From a virus, in the IMG/VR virus record IMGVR_UViG_3300004463_001172, positions 1 to 64,000 of that record: DNA of 64,000 bases. One strand, 5' to 3'. The notes under the pieces are model-generated. The model saw only the letters and a list, made by a program, of their open reading frames with translations. It ran no database searches and had not been told where the DNA came from. Shown in pieces: positions 8,701 through 18,160 of the stretch (position 1 is the stretch's first letter; each line of letters opens with the position of its first letter). The position numbers and the translations under genes are program-made.

Positions 8701-9111
8701 TTACGGCTGCGCCGGTTGTAGGGTTTCCCAGACCTGTGTTCCGGTGGGGGGACACGGCGAGCTCGGGGGCACCAACTCAAAGGCCATTTCAGCACTGGGG
8801 CTGCTCACCTGCCCTTTGGCATTTATTGACGTCATCATCACATAGTATTGTCCGGGAACGGTGAGCTTCATATCGACACACGGCACCGACGCTACACTCG
8901 CCAGGACAGTGGCTTGAGGAATTGTTGGATAGGTACCGGCCGTCTGGCTATAGAAAATCTGATAGCCAGCCAAATCCATCAGATGGCTGTTGGCAGGCGG
9001 CACCCACGAGAGCTTACAGGCTGCCGTGACTTTGGGGCCGACGGCCCAGGCCATCAGGGGTAGGCTGAGCCCGAGGAGGATGGAGATAAGGATTCGTGTC
9101 ATCTGTCGCAT
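8701..9111 (-). CDS. Secreted fibronectin III-like protein
   Basis: A 136-residue protein with signal peptide (cleavage near Ala-Trp-Ala). The mature domain carries the fibronectin III pattern: Leu-Ser-Trp at the B strand, Gly-Tyr-x-Ile-Phe-Tyr at the C strand, Tyr-Tyr-Val-Met-Met at the F strand, then Ser-Ser-Pro-Ser. A single-domain companion of the two-domain protein at 10093-10707, with the same topology. Likely a binding or adhesion module. Confidence 0.7.
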   Translation of the reverse strand: MRQMTRILISILLGLSLPLMAWAVGPKVTAACKLSWVPPANSHLMDLAGYQIFYSQTAGTYPTIPQATVLASVASVPCVDMKLTVPGQYYVMMTSINAKGQVSSPSAEMAFELVPPSSPCPPTGTQVWETLQPAQP

Positions 9112-9119
9112 ATCCGCTC

Positions 9120-9180
9120 CTATGGCACTTTCACTACGATGGGCGGTGCTGTGCCGATGTATAATTTCCCGCGAGATTCG
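9120..9180 (-). pseudogene. Orphan duplicate of a gene 3' end
   Basis: On the minus strand this stretch encodes ...Gly-Thr-Ala-Pro-Pro-Ile-Val-Val-Lys-Val-Pro-stop. It resembles the C-terminus of the gene at 10093-10707 (Gly-Ser-Ser-Pro-Ser-Val-Thr-Val-Lys-Val-Pro-stop). It has no start of its own and lies on the far side of the plus-strand endonuclease-type gene. It looks like the original gene end, left behind when the insertion supplied a new one. Confidence 0.6.
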
Positions 9181-9290
9181 GCTATACTGTTCTGCGCGGT
9201 CCTAGGGTGTCGACCCCGAAAACCTGGCCTCCCTGGGCCAGTTGGGCCGCACACATCTCCAGGGGTCTTCCAACCTTCAGGGAGGTTGTC

Positions 9291-10112
9291 ATGCCTATTT
9301 GGATTGATCTGACTGGCCAACGTTTTGGTCGATTGCGGGTTCTGTCTTATAATACTCATGGCCCACGGTACACTTGGCGGTGTCAGTGTGATTGTGGGTC
9401 TTACTGTATTGTCCATCGTGGCGATCTGCGTAGTGGGCATACTCAGAGCTGTGGATGTCTGCATATTGGTAGCCAATTGATTGACCTTACGGGCCAGGTT
9501 TTTGGTCGTTGGACTGTTCTTCGGTTTGACAAATCGGTTGCTGGTTCTCAGCGCGGCAGCACCAAAGCTTTGTGGGTGTGTCAGTGTATGTGCGGCACTG
9601 TCAGGTCTGTTGATGGTGCTGGTTTGCGGTCGGGCAAGTCGAAGAGTTGTGGATGCTATAGTCGTGAACTTACTCGTAGTCGTTCCAGCGGTTGCAAGAG
9701 TTTTCCAGAGTATATTGTATGGCAGGGCATGCGCAGTCGTTGTTTGAATCCGAATACCGCGAGCTATCATAATTATGGCGGTCGTGGAATTGTTATTGAT
9801 CCGCGATGGGATTCTTTCCAAACCTTCTACATGGATATGGGTCCACGGCCGAGCCCATCGCATACACTTGAACGTAAGAACAACGATCTTGGCTACGACG
9901 CGGAGAATTGTATTTGGGCACCAAGAAGTATTCAAACCCGTAACACCCGTCAAAATCATTGGATTACCTTTAATGGAATCACTTTATGCATTTCTGATTG
10001 GGATCGTCTATTGTGCTTTACACGAGGCACTATTTATAATCGGCTCTCTAGACATTGGTCTATTATTCGCGCTCTTTCTACCCCAATATCTACTAAGGTA
10101 CTTTTACGGTAA
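9291..10112 (+). CDS. Putative mobile endonuclease-type protein with two zinc-ribbon modules
   Basis: A 273-residue protein. Two tandem modules (about residues 4-60 and 64-125) follow the pattern Asp-Leu-Thr-Gly-Gln-x-Phe-Gly-Arg...Trp-x-Cys-x-Cys-x-Cys-Gly...Ser-Cys-Gly-Cys, a likely zinc ribbon for DNA binding. The C-terminal domain has Arg-Cys-x-Asn-Pro-Asn...Tyr-Gly-Gly-Arg-Gly-Ile...Asn-Cys-x-Trp-Ala, typical of free-standing selfish genes in phages. Nuclease activity is inferred. GGAGG precedes ATG 9291; an earlier ATG lacks a site. It is on the strand opposite to its neighbours, and its last 20 bp overlap the 3' end of the gene at 10093-10707. Confidence 0.8.
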   Translation: MPIWIDLTGQRFGRLRVLSYNTHGPRYTWRCQCDCGSYCIVHRGDLRSGHTQSCGCLHIGSQLIDLTGQVFGRWTVLRFDKSVAGSQRGSTKALWVCQCMCGTVRSVDGAGLRSGKSKSCGCYSRELTRSRSSGCKSFPEYIVWQGMRSRCLNPNTASYHNYGGRGIVIDPRWDSFQTFYMDMGPRPSPSHTLERKNNDLGYDAENCIWAPRSIQTRNTRQNHWITFNGITLCISDWDRLLCFTRGTIYNRLSRHWSIIRALSTPISTKVLLR

Positions 10113-10707
10113 CCGAAGGAGAACTTCCGATATTCCCCGCTGCATCCCGCGCCATGGCTTCCAAAATATATTTTTTATGCTTGCCTGCTGGGACTTTCCA
10201 GGGGCAGCTATAGGGTTTCTGGTTGCGCGTACACAGCACATTGGCGTTCTGTCCGTCCCCCCCCGTGACGGTGATCTCTACGGACACGACGCCTAAGTTG
10301 TCGGTGGCCTCCACCGCAATCGTGACCTGGCTCTTCGGAGTCATCGTGCTGTCATGGCTGGGGCTGGTGATGAGCACGATGGGCAGTTCGGTATCCACCA
10401 TCGGTGTCGGGGTCGTCAGGCTCGCTTCTGTGGCATACACGGACTCGCCCGCCTTGTTGAACGCGGTCGCGCTGAAATAGTAGGTGACGTCATAGGCAAA
10501 CCCCCCGAGCGTTACCTGGTTGATGTAGCCCACTTCCTGATGATTCGGGTAGTTGTGGGAGGTGGTGCCCCAATAGACGATATAGCCATCGACATTAGGC
10601 GGCGTGACGGCATGGGTCCAACTCACCGTAATATTCAGTGCCTGTGCGGAGCCGATGAGGGACATCAGGGTCAGAGCTATGACGACGAGTCGGCTAGCGA
10701 TGCACAT
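10093..10707 (-). CDS. Secreted protein with fibronectin III and Ig-like domains
   Basis: A 204-residue protein with a signal peptide (cleavage near Ala-Gln-Ala). Residues 25-105 form a fibronectin III-like domain (Val-Ser-Trp, Gly-Tyr-Ile-Val-Tyr-Trp). Residues 108-204 look like a bacterial Ig-like domain of the Pro-Ile-Val...Asp-Asn-Leu-Gly-Val...Ala-Arg-Asp-Ala-Ala-Gly-Asn type. Its 3' end overlaps the plus-strand endonuclease-type gene, and a diverged second copy of the 3' end survives at 9120. It overlaps the upstream 1293-residue gene by 14 bp. Confidence 0.75.
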   Translation of the reverse strand: MCIASRLVVIALTLMSLIGSAQALNITVSWTHAVTPPNVDGYIVYWGTTSHNYPNHQEVGYINQVTLGGFAYDVTYYFSATAFNKAGESVYATEASLTTPTPMVDTELPIVLITSPSHDSTMTPKSQVTIAVEATDNLGVVSVEITVTGGDGQNANVLCTRNQKPYSCPWKVPAGKHKKYILEAMARDAAGNIGSSPSVTVKVP

Positions 10708-13700
10708 ATTGGGGACCTCCCACGGTCATCACGGCTGGGATACAGGTCTCCAGTTCGGTGGTATCGCCGAACCGTTCACAGCAGGTAAAGGTCGTGCCAG
10801 GGGTGAGGCCTTCTCGCACCCGCAGGACGTGCAGATATTCGGCTTGACTGGCATCGGGAATCACGATGCTGGGCGCTGGGGTTCCGGCGCGTTTCGCATA
10901 GCCCAAGGCCCAGTTGGTCCCTCCTCGGGGTAAGTACGGTTGCAAGAGGGGCAGGCTACTACTGACAAAGGTATCGTCGCCGTAGCAAATATTGGCATCG
11001 GTACACGTGCGATCTTGGATATTGATAAATGGGCCACTCCCCTCCTGACACCATAAGTTGTGGGCGCTCGCCGGTACGGCGCCCCCAGAGTTGTTCCGTA
11101 AGCCGGTGTGTAAGCGGAAGGCACTGGGGGATGGCACGCGACAAGTGGCGTTGACATCACTTTTGGGTAACAACGTGGTTAGGGGCCGATCCGGAAACGC
11201 GCACTGGAATACTGCTTGGACGATTCCCGGCCCGACTGGTGTACCAGCGCCCGTGGCGAGGTACTGTGTGGTCGATTTGGCTCCTTCATTGTTGTTGAGG
11301 TCGACTGCACTGACCGCGATGCCATACATGGTCGCGGGCGTGAGCGGTGTGGCGAGATAAGTGGTGCCGGGTCCCACTTGTATCTCGCGCAGGGTGGTCG
11401 GCACCGTCGGCGAACTGATGGCATCAAGGTAAATCTTGTAGCTGCCATGATCGGTGTAGGGGATCGTGCCGCCGACATTGAACGCCGGAGCGGTCCACGA
11501 GAGAGTGATATCCGTGGCTGGATTGGCGCCAGCGCCCAGGGTTAATCCCGTCGGTGCGAGAGGTGCCAGCGTATCGGCCGCGCTCCAGGCGATATTGAGA
11601 GTGGGGGCGGTGCCCAAACCCGCATCGAAGCTATCGGCGGTGCGTGTGCCGCTGGGGCCATTGATGAGCAGCACGATATCTTTGCCGGGGGTCCAGTTCA
11701 CATCATTGACTAGGGGTTGTAAGAGGCTGGAGATATCTGGGCTCAAAGCGGCGGCATTCGCGGTGGCTTGGGTCCAGGTGCCTGGCGTCCAGGGCACGGA
11801 CTCGGGCCGGAGCGTCCGGTTACTCAAATCGTTGGTAGTGCCGGTAAAGGTGGCCGGGGTCAGACTACTTTGCGCCCGGATGGCCAGCACAGGTGCGGTG
11901 GTCGTGCTGTGCTGCAGGAGAAAATTATCGAAAATGGCTTGGCCGGGGGTGGGCGTACTCCCATAGGTGCCCGCTTCAATGCCCACCCGCACCGCCGTGA
12001 GGGCAAAGCCGGTGGCGGTGAGGCTATGCTGCTGCGTCCAATTTTGGCCATCGGGGGAGGTGTCGAAGACGATCAAATTACCTGTGGTGCGATGCCGAAT
12101 GCGCCACCAGCGATGCGTACTGTTACTGTAGGTCACATCAACGGTAGTAAACACGCCACCCACGATGGATTGAAATGAGAGAGTGCCGCCATCGGTGGCA
12201 ATGCGATAGTCGTCCGTATCGCTGAGCCCGATGGCGAGAATGGCATCGGCTGGACTACTCGTGATGTTTTGAACCAGTTCGACGAGCACCGCCCCATCCG
12301 TAAAATCCACTGTATTGAGGCTGCGATAGCCGTTGTAATGATTATTCGGCTGACTCGCCCGTGGGGTGATAGTCACCCGTCCCCCGGTTTCCACCACCGT
12401 CACAAGTGTATCTGTGGACGAAGAAATGATGCTATTCAGCGTCCATTTGGCGGCATCGAAGGTATTGTCATCGAAATTATCACTGAGCAGGGCTGCCCAG
12501 GTGTTCGGCGTTTGATTGGCGCGCCCGGTGAATTGCAGCTTAGTGGTATTACTGAGGGTCACCCCCTGGGGCACTTGCACATTGGCAAACCGCAGCCCCA
12601 CGAGGTTCAAGGCCGCTGGCCCCATGGCCCGATCAACGATGTCCAGGCCAGGGGTCGTCAGCGTCACCGCGCCGGTGGCCACATTCTGTGTCGCGTCATC
12701 ACTACTACTACTCACCGCGCCGACCCATGGGCTACTGATGGCGCTCGTGGTCGCGTATTGCACGGGTGTGGATGGCGTGGAGTAGTTCGGGACTTCGTCT
12801 TTCGCTTCGATCCGATAGCCATAGACTTGGCTGGCGGTGAGTCCGGTGTGGCTCGTGGTCGTGACGAGCCCCAGGTCTCCGCTGGGCAGCGCGGTGATGG
12901 GGGTACAGCCATTCCCGAGACAATAAGTGATCCGATAGCCGGCGAGGTCGGCATCTGCGGGTGGGGTCCAGGCCAGATCGATCCGACTGGAGGAAATAAC
13001 GGTTGGGGTCAGACCCGTCGGCGGCGCGGGTGGGGTGGTATCCCCTCCCGTCAAGGTATAGGGATCGACGATATTTTCTTGGTTCCCGAACATAAATAAG
13101 ACATTGGGGAAGATGCCCCAGGGCGGCCCACTGCAATTCCCCACCCCACACGCGGGCGGTGCGTTGGCGGCGCGCTGATACGACGTCGTGACCTCGGCAT
13201 TCTTGTAGAAAATGTTCGACATGGCCGAGACAAAATCTTCCGAATGGTTGCCTTCGCTGGGGGGCTGTTGCCAGTAAATGAGATGCGCGGCATCGAGTTG
13301 CGAGGAACTCGTCGTCCCATATTTTTGGATGGTGCCGTTGGCCATGCGGGCAAAGAGGAGCATCCCCGATAACAGCGAAATATTATTGCCATCGGTTCCC
13401 GCCGGCGCATAGCCGCCTGGCGAGGTAAAGGTATACAGGGAGGTATCCCCGGTACGGGCCAGCGCATCGGCCATCACCAGCCCTGAGCCTAATTGAAACG
13501 CGCCATGCCCCCAGGCGCTCCCACTCCCCGATGGGAGTCCAATGCCATCGGTTTTCCACCGATAGAGATCCGTCACCGCCCCATCGCTGAACATGGCAAA
13601 CCGGACTAACTCTTGTGCCATGGACTTACAATCCAACATGGTTTGCGCGTCGGATACGCCATTGATGCCGCGAATGGCGGCGGGCATCCCGAACATACAG

Positions 13701-14575
13701 GCGGTGACGATGCGATTCCCCCAGCGCTGGGTGAAGTCATATACCGGACTTCCCCCAAAGTAGACAATCCCCTGATTTGTGGTGTTTCCTGGACATACCG
13801 CCCCCCCCATGACCGATCCACTACAGGTACTGTAGTTGGGGGTTCCGCCGACCGCCGGGCGGGCATTAGCAAAGGCCCAGGCGGTGACGCTGCGATTCGA
13901 CCGCCCTACCACATACCGTGAGGCATTCTGGAACCAGGTTTCGATGTTGGTTTTCTCCGTGGGCGAGAACCCGGTATAGCCGCCGGCGATCAGATAGTCG
14001 TAGGCATATAAGAGGTGGCTCAACCACGAGATGATGACCATCAGATTGCCATCGAAGGCCCCGGTGATTTGATTACAGCCACTGGCCCCTGCCCACTTCG
14101 TACTATTGGCAAAATTGGTTCCGGGGAGGGTGATTTGATTGAGCAAGTCGGTGCGCACCGGTGTGGCATAACTGACATCGCCGAGGATCATGTAATGAAA
14201 CGCCGAGGCCATCATCTGGCGGCCATTGGTATAAAACATCCACCCCGGCGGGCCGTCGACATCCGGGAAGCAGGTGGAGCCGTAGGAGGCCGCCAGGGCA
14301 TCTGTCCATCCGGCCCAATAGCCATCAGTACTCGAGGAGGGATGCGCCGCGCTGCGGTAGGTATTCGCGGGATTCAGGATATCTGTGGTATACATCGTGG
14401 CATAACTGACGCCCCCGATGGTCGTACTACTTGTCCGACGGGCTCTCCAAATCGTCAGTTCCTCTTGCGTGACATGCAGCCCGAGTCTCGTAGCAGCGAG
14501 GCTTGGCCCCACGCCGCTGAGGAGGCCGAGCAGGAGGAACCCGAGTAGGCGTTGCACCGATCGCATAAGGCTCAC
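10694..14575 (-). CDS. Large secreted multidomain protein, possible polysaccharide lyase plus binding modules
   Basis: A 1293-residue protein with signal peptide (cleavage near Leu-Ala-Ala, about residue 28). Residues 30-510 are helix-rich with aromatic residues, resembling the alpha/alpha-toroid of alginate or heparin lyase-like enzymes (inference; catalytic residues not assigned). A fibronectin III module follows at about 520-610. A concanavalin-like beta-sandwich is at about 690-880 (Asp-Asn-Phe-Asp-Asp-Asn...Trp-x-x-Asn). Another fibronectin III module is at about 1020-1120, then a Cys-rich tail. It overlaps both neighbours by a few bases. Together with the beta-helix protein it suggests attack on or attachment to a polysaccharide. 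Confidence 0.75.
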   Translation of the reverse strand: MSLMRSVQRLLGFLLLGLLSGVGPSLAATRLGLHVTQEELTIWRARRTSSTTIGGVSYATMYTTDILNPANTYRSAAHPSSSTDGYWAGWTDALAASYGSTCFPDVDGPPGWMFYTNGRQMMASAFHYMILGDVSYATPVRTDLLNQITLPGTNFANSTKWAGASGCNQITGAFDGNLMVIISWLSHLLYAYDYLIAGGYTGFSPTEKTNIETWFQNASRYVVGRSNRSVTAWAFANARPAVGGTPNYSTCSGSVMGGAVCPGNTTNQGIVYFGGSPVYDFTQRWGNRIVTACMFGMPAAIRGINGVSDAQTMLDCKSMAQELVRFAMFSDGAVTDLYRWKTDGIGLPSGSGSAWGHGAFQLGSGLVMADALARTGDTSLYTFTSPGGYAPAGTDGNNISLLSGMLLFARMANGTIQKYGTTSSSQLDAAHLIYWQQPPSEGNHSEDFVSAMSNIFYKNAEVTTSYQRAANAPPACGVGNCSGPPWGIFPNVLFMFGNQENIVDPYTLTGGDTTPPAPPTGLTPTVISSSRIDLAWTPPADADLAGYRITYCLGNGCTPITALPSGDLGLVTTTSHTGLTASQVYGYRIEAKDEVPNYSTPSTPVQYATTSAISSPWVGAVSSSSDDATQNVATGAVTLTTPGLDIVDRAMGPAALNLVGLRFANVQVPQGVTLSNTTKLQFTGRANQTPNTWAALLSDNFDDNTFDAAKWTLNSIISSSTDTLVTVVETGGRVTITPRASQPNNHYNGYRSLNTVDFTDGAVLVELVQNITSSPADAILAIGLSDTDDYRIATDGGTLSFQSIVGGVFTTVDVTYSNSTHRWWRIRHRTTGNLIVFDTSPDGQNWTQQHSLTATGFALTAVRVGIEAGTYGSTPTPGQAIFDNFLLQHSTTTAPVLAIRAQSSLTPATFTGTTNDLSNRTLRPESVPWTPGTWTQATANAAALSPDISSLLQPLVNDVNWTPGKDIVLLINGPSGTRTADSFDAGLGTAPTLNIAWSAADTLAPLAPTGLTLGAGANPATDITLSWTAPAFNVGGTIPYTDHGSYKIYLDAISSPTVPTTLREIQVGPGTTYLATPLTPATMYGIAVSAVDLNNNEGAKSTTQYLATGAGTPVGPGIVQAVFQCAFPDRPLTTLLPKSDVNATCRVPSPSAFRLHTGLRNNSGGAVPASAHNLWCQEGSGPFINIQDRTCTDANICYGDDTFVSSSLPLLQPYLPRGGTNWALGYAKRAGTPAPSIVIPDASQAEYLHVLRVREGLTPGTTFTCCERFGDTTELETCIPAVMTVGGPQYVHR

Positions 14576-15261
14576 CTATACCGTGGGCGGTGGAGCAGAT
14601 GCGCCATGACTTCGGCTGGGCTGGCCGCATGGCTCAGCATCATGGCCTCATCGATCCGTCCGCTATAACTCGCGGCCCCCAGAAAACTGACACAAAAGCG
14701 CTGCCCCGTAGGCGCATTGAGCATCGGCCCTTGCGCCCCCGAGGCTTGCTCCACGGCATTGACGTAGATTTTCGAGGTATCGGTCGTGCTGTTGTACGTC
14801 CACACCACATGGTTCCAGGCGCTGAACGTAATGAGCCCCGTACTACTGGTGGGTAAATCATTGCCAAAGTAGCCAAGGGTGACTGAACCATTGGCATTGA
14901 TCCGAGCATGCACGCTGTTTTGCGTCGACCCGGCATTATGAATGCCCGCCACATCTTGCGCGGCGGCATTGCTGGTGGGAAAGATCCAGACCAGCACACT
15001 AAAGCTCGTATTCGCGATATTGACCGGCGTGGCAATATCCACGTAATCACTGCCTCCGCCTGGACAACTGAGGGCACTGGCCCCAAACTTAGCGGCTCCC
15101 CAAGTCGCCCCGGTAATCAGCGCGCCGGCATGAACGCCGGTCACATCGGCCGCTGTCGTCCCGGTGCCTTCATTGAAGCGCCATTGCGCGGAGAGCCCCG
15201 CGTGGGCGAGCAGTGGACTGAGCAGCAGGGCCAGCAAGAGGCATCGGTTAGGGTTGCGCAA
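14572..15261 (-). CDS. Secreted LamG/concanavalin-like domain protein
   Basis: About 229 residues. The TTG at 15261 is chosen because GGAG lies 6 nt upstream and the following residues form a proper signal peptide (Arg-Asn...Leu-rich core...Ala-His-Ala). An ATG at 15315 would place charged residues in front and has no ribosome site. The mature domain has the LamG pattern: Trp-Arg-Phe-Asn-Glu-Gly-Thr-Gly, Phe-Ser-Val-Leu-Val-Trp, Trp-Asn-His-Val-Val-Trp-Thr-Tyr, and the ending Gly-Arg-Ile-Asp-Glu. Probably binds carbohydrate. Overlaps both neighbours. Confidence 0.7.
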   Translation of the reverse strand: MRNPNRCLLLALLLSPLLAHAGLSAQWRFNEGTGTTAADVTGVHAGALITGATWGAAKFGASALSCPGGGSDYVDIATPVNIANTSFSVLVWIFPTSNAAAQDVAGIHNAGSTQNSVHARINANGSVTLGYFGNDLPTSSTGLITFSAWNHVVWTYNSTTDTSKIYVNAVEQASGAQGPMLNAPTGQRFCVSFLGAASYSGRIDEAMMLSHAASPAEVMAHLLHRPRYR

Positions 15262-18160
15262 TGGTGACTCCGAGGAGGCGGCTTGAAGCCGCCGTGGTAG
15301 TATAGTTGGCGCCATCGATCACGAGTCGCCAGAACAGCATCGTGCTGCCCGTCGTACAGGTGCCATTCGGGGTGACACTGGCCGTGCCGGTTTCGATCTC
15401 ATGTGCGGTCCACGTCAAACTAATGAGCGCTTGTGCCGCCGTGCCCCAGGTACTGTTGACCACATCACTACTGCTCCAGCGCCGATACATCGCTGAAAAA
15501 TCGGCATCATAGACCACGGCTTCCGAGACCGCGTGATAGACATGGATCGACATATTCAGCGTACTGGTGGGACAGCCGCCCACATCAGACATACGGATTT
15601 TGCCGTAGACGACTGAGCTACTGGCCGTATCCGCACAGGTGATTACGTCCGTGAGTGGCCCGCCATTGAGCTGAACCACGCCCGAGACGCAGTTCGTGCC
15701 ATCTGGGACTAAATTCACGGCATCGAGATACCGGCTGGACACGCCTCCTGGCCAGGGTTTAGCCGCATTGATCAGCAGCTTATCGGCGCTCGGTTCGGTA
15801 AAGACGCCGGTCGTATCGCCCGTGGTGGCGATTTCACTCAGGGCGACCGAGTCATTACCCGCATCATCGCCGAGGTCAAGGGTGAGGGCCGAGCCGCCTC
15901 CCGCACCGAATGGTCCCACGACGCCGGTATCGGTGCGGGCATACAGGCCATCGTTTTTGCAGTAGAGTTTGGCGCGGTCAGGATCGGTGGATGCTAGCGG
16001 ATCGGTGGTGCGGCATTTCAGGTCCCAGGTTTCCGGCTCCGCATAGGCGATGCGCATGGTTTCTTCGGCTGTGGGGGTGCCGAGTGAGAATTTCTTCCCT
16101 GGGGCGATTTCAAAGACGTGGTCGCAGAGTGTGCCATCGGACAAGCGACAGGTAAAAAACATATCCCCGCCGGATTCGAAGAGTTCAAATCGCGACCCCA
16201 GAATGGCATTGCCTGCGAGGATTAACGGCCTGGCCGCGTTCAATCCGGTAATGGTACCCGTCGCGGCATCCACGAGACTTTGGAGCGTCGGGGCCGGCGC
16301 ACTGGAGCGGAGATTGATGCCGATCTTCTGGAGCGGGCCTGGCGTGATTTCATTGGTATTCAGCGCAATGCTGCCATCATCGGACTGGAATTCCAGCGTG
16401 GCCCCATTGACCACCGCAATCGCATCGGCGGTATTGTTGCTGGAGGTAATTGTATCGCTAATCGTGGAGATCACGCCCCCGCCCGCCCCGGCAATGCTAA
16501 TGGTGTTCAAGGTGGTATAGATGGCGGAGAGCTTGACACTGCCTCCGCTAAATGCCGTCCCATTGGCGGTCACCACCACATCGGTCGCCACCCGGTAATT
16601 TTGGGGGGCGCCTTCGGGGAAATCGGGGATATCACTGACATAGCCTAACGTGCCTGGAATCGCGTTGCCCCAGCGTGTCGGATCATCAACCGTGCCCACA
16701 GAAAACGTCGTGGGGCCAGTGATCGCTAGGGTGACTTCCACGCGAATGCCCCAGACGAACGAGCCGGCTGGGATCAAGGCCGCAGCGGTTTGGGACGCGC
16801 CCACGAGATTCGATAGGGTGGCTGAGGGCGGGGCCCCTCCCGTGCCGGTGACATCGGCGGTGCACTCGATATTGCCAGCGGTATCCACTCCGACCATGTA
16901 CGGGGTCGCCGGATTGGCAGCGGCGCAATTCTTGGAATACAAGGTTCCCAGGGTACTCACCCCTGGTGTGGGGAGCCTGGCGGCGGGCACGGTGCCACTC
17001 AAGAGCTTATCAGCGTTGAGCGAGAGAATGAGCGTATCGGTGATGCAGGCGGCGGTGATGCTCACCGTATCGGCCCCGGCGGTGATACAAGTGCCTGCGC
17101 CCACATCCAGGGTGTTGCCGGTCTTGGTGAGGCCATTCCCCGCAATGATGCTGCCGCCGCCGGAAAATTGGGAAAAGGTGAGAGTCGTGGTGCCGATGGT
17201 GATGGGGTTGTTAGTGATGAGCACCCAACCACTATCCCCGAGTGTTGTGCCTTGCTCGATAAAGGTAAAGAGGCCAGCTGTCACCTCGGCGGCACTATCG
17301 CTATCCGTGCGCCGGGTGAGGACGAAGGGGTTGGACCCATCACCCACAGTGGTCAGAGTATAGATGCCATTGCGCGCCCCCGTGGGCTCATCTTTGACCA
17401 GGAGCGCTTGGTTGATGGTGAGGGTAATGCCATCGGTGAAGCCCGAGGTCAAGGCGCCATTCGCCGTGCCGGTAATTGTGGCCCCTACGCCTGCGGCACC
17501 GTTGCTGTACGTACTGGAGGGCAGTGCGACAGTGGTGGCAGCGACGACGGAGAGCTTGACGTCCAAGCCCTGGGAAATGGCATCGGCATAGGCTTTGGTG
17601 GCGTAAGTGGCACTGATATCATCGGGCTGTCCTGGGCTATGGGAGGCCGCATGCGCCAAGGTGGTGCGATTAGTCACTTGCGCCCAATCGAGTTGCGCGT
17701 CATCCCAGGTGGTGCCATTATCCCGAGCCCAGCCAATGGGCGCGTCCGTATAGAAGTAAATCCGGCCCGCAACTCCAGCGGCGGGGCGACTAGCATGATT
17801 GCCGCGCATGATGATGCCGGTACCAAGGAGTTGCGCGTTGGGCAGGGAAGCATGCGGCTGGGTGAGGACGTAAAAGGCACCGGAGGTGGCAGAGCCGATC
17901 TCACAGGTAGGGCCAGTGGTAGAGTTGATGGAGGTGACGAATTGTCCGGCCGGACACACCCCCGCGGCCCGGTTATCTAGGACAACCTGCCCATTTTGCT
18001 GGAGAATCGGCACATCGACGGTATCCCCGGCACTGAACAGCACACTATCGCCGGGAGCATAGGTTGCCGCTTGGGGGAGACTAGGCCAGATCAGCCCCAA
18101 GCTGAGCAAGAGCCAGAGCGCATAGATGCGTCGTGGATGTGTCCTCACTTGGCTCCTCAT
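15248..18160 (-). CDS. Tail-fibre-like protein with Sec signal peptide
   Basis: A 970-residue protein. After a signal sequence (cleavage near Gln-Ala-Ala, residue 32) come beta-rich fibre domains. Residues about 185-335 match a module common in phage tail fibres (Tyr-Ala-Asp-Ala...Gly-Leu-Asp-Val-Lys..., Val-Lys-Asp...Asn-Gly-Ile-Tyr, Arg-Arg-Thr-Asp-Ser-Asp). The remainder is Gly/Thr/Ser-rich with repeated short beta units. A signal peptide on a fibre is odd, since tails assemble in the cytoplasm. It overlaps both neighbours by 4-14 bp. Confidence 0.75.
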   Translation of the reverse strand: MRSQVRTHPRRIYALWLLLSLGLIWPSLPQAATYAPGDSVLFSAGDTVDVPILQQNGQVVLDNRAAGVCPAGQFVTSINSTTGPTCEIGSATSGAFYVLTQPHASLPNAQLLGTGIIMRGNHASRPAAGVAGRIYFYTDAPIGWARDNGTTWDDAQLDWAQVTNRTTLAHAASHSPGQPDDISATYATKAYADAISQGLDVKLSVVAATTVALPSSTYSNGAAGVGATITGTANGALTSGFTDGITLTINQALLVKDEPTGARNGIYTLTTVGDGSNPFVLTRRTDSDSAAEVTAGLFTFIEQGTTLGDSGWVLITNNPITIGTTTLTFSQFSGGGSIIAGNGLTKTGNTLDVGAGTCITAGADTVSITAACITDTLILSLNADKLLSGTVPAARLPTPGVSTLGTLYSKNCAAANPATPYMVGVDTAGNIECTADVTGTGGAPPSATLSNLVGASQTAAALIPAGSFVWGIRVEVTLAITGPTTFSVGTVDDPTRWGNAIPGTLGYVSDIPDFPEGAPQNYRVATDVVVTANGTAFSGGSVKLSAIYTTLNTISIAGAGGGVISTISDTITSSNNTADAIAVVNGATLEFQSDDGSIALNTNEITPGPLQKIGINLRSSAPAPTLQSLVDAATGTITGLNAARPLILAGNAILGSRFELFESGGDMFFTCRLSDGTLCDHVFEIAPGKKFSLGTPTAEETMRIAYAEPETWDLKCRTTDPLASTDPDRAKLYCKNDGLYARTDTGVVGPFGAGGGSALTLDLGDDAGNDSVALSEIATTGDTTGVFTEPSADKLLINAAKPWPGGVSSRYLDAVNLVPDGTNCVSGVVQLNGGPLTDVITCADTASSSVVYGKIRMSDVGGCPTSTLNMSIHVYHAVSEAVVYDADFSAMYRRWSSSDVVNSTWGTAAQALISLTWTAHEIETGTASVTPNGTCTTGSTMLFWRLVIDGANYTTTAASSRLLGVTIAQP

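Noticed and set aside
9112-9290. Group I intron at the first endonuclease-type gene
   Set aside because: No R/S core elements or P9-type hairpin were found on either strand, and the neighbouring gene has its own stop codon; the duplicated-end explanation fits better.
9120-9959. 279-residue minus-strand open frame
   Set aside because: It is antisense to the zinc-ribbon endonuclease-type gene, which has clear motifs and a ribosome site. Only its last codons (the duplicated 3' end) are meaningful.
12269-13099. 276-residue plus-strand open frame
   Set aside because: Antisense to the 1293-residue secreted protein; Arg/Gly/His-rich shadow composition and no ribosome site.
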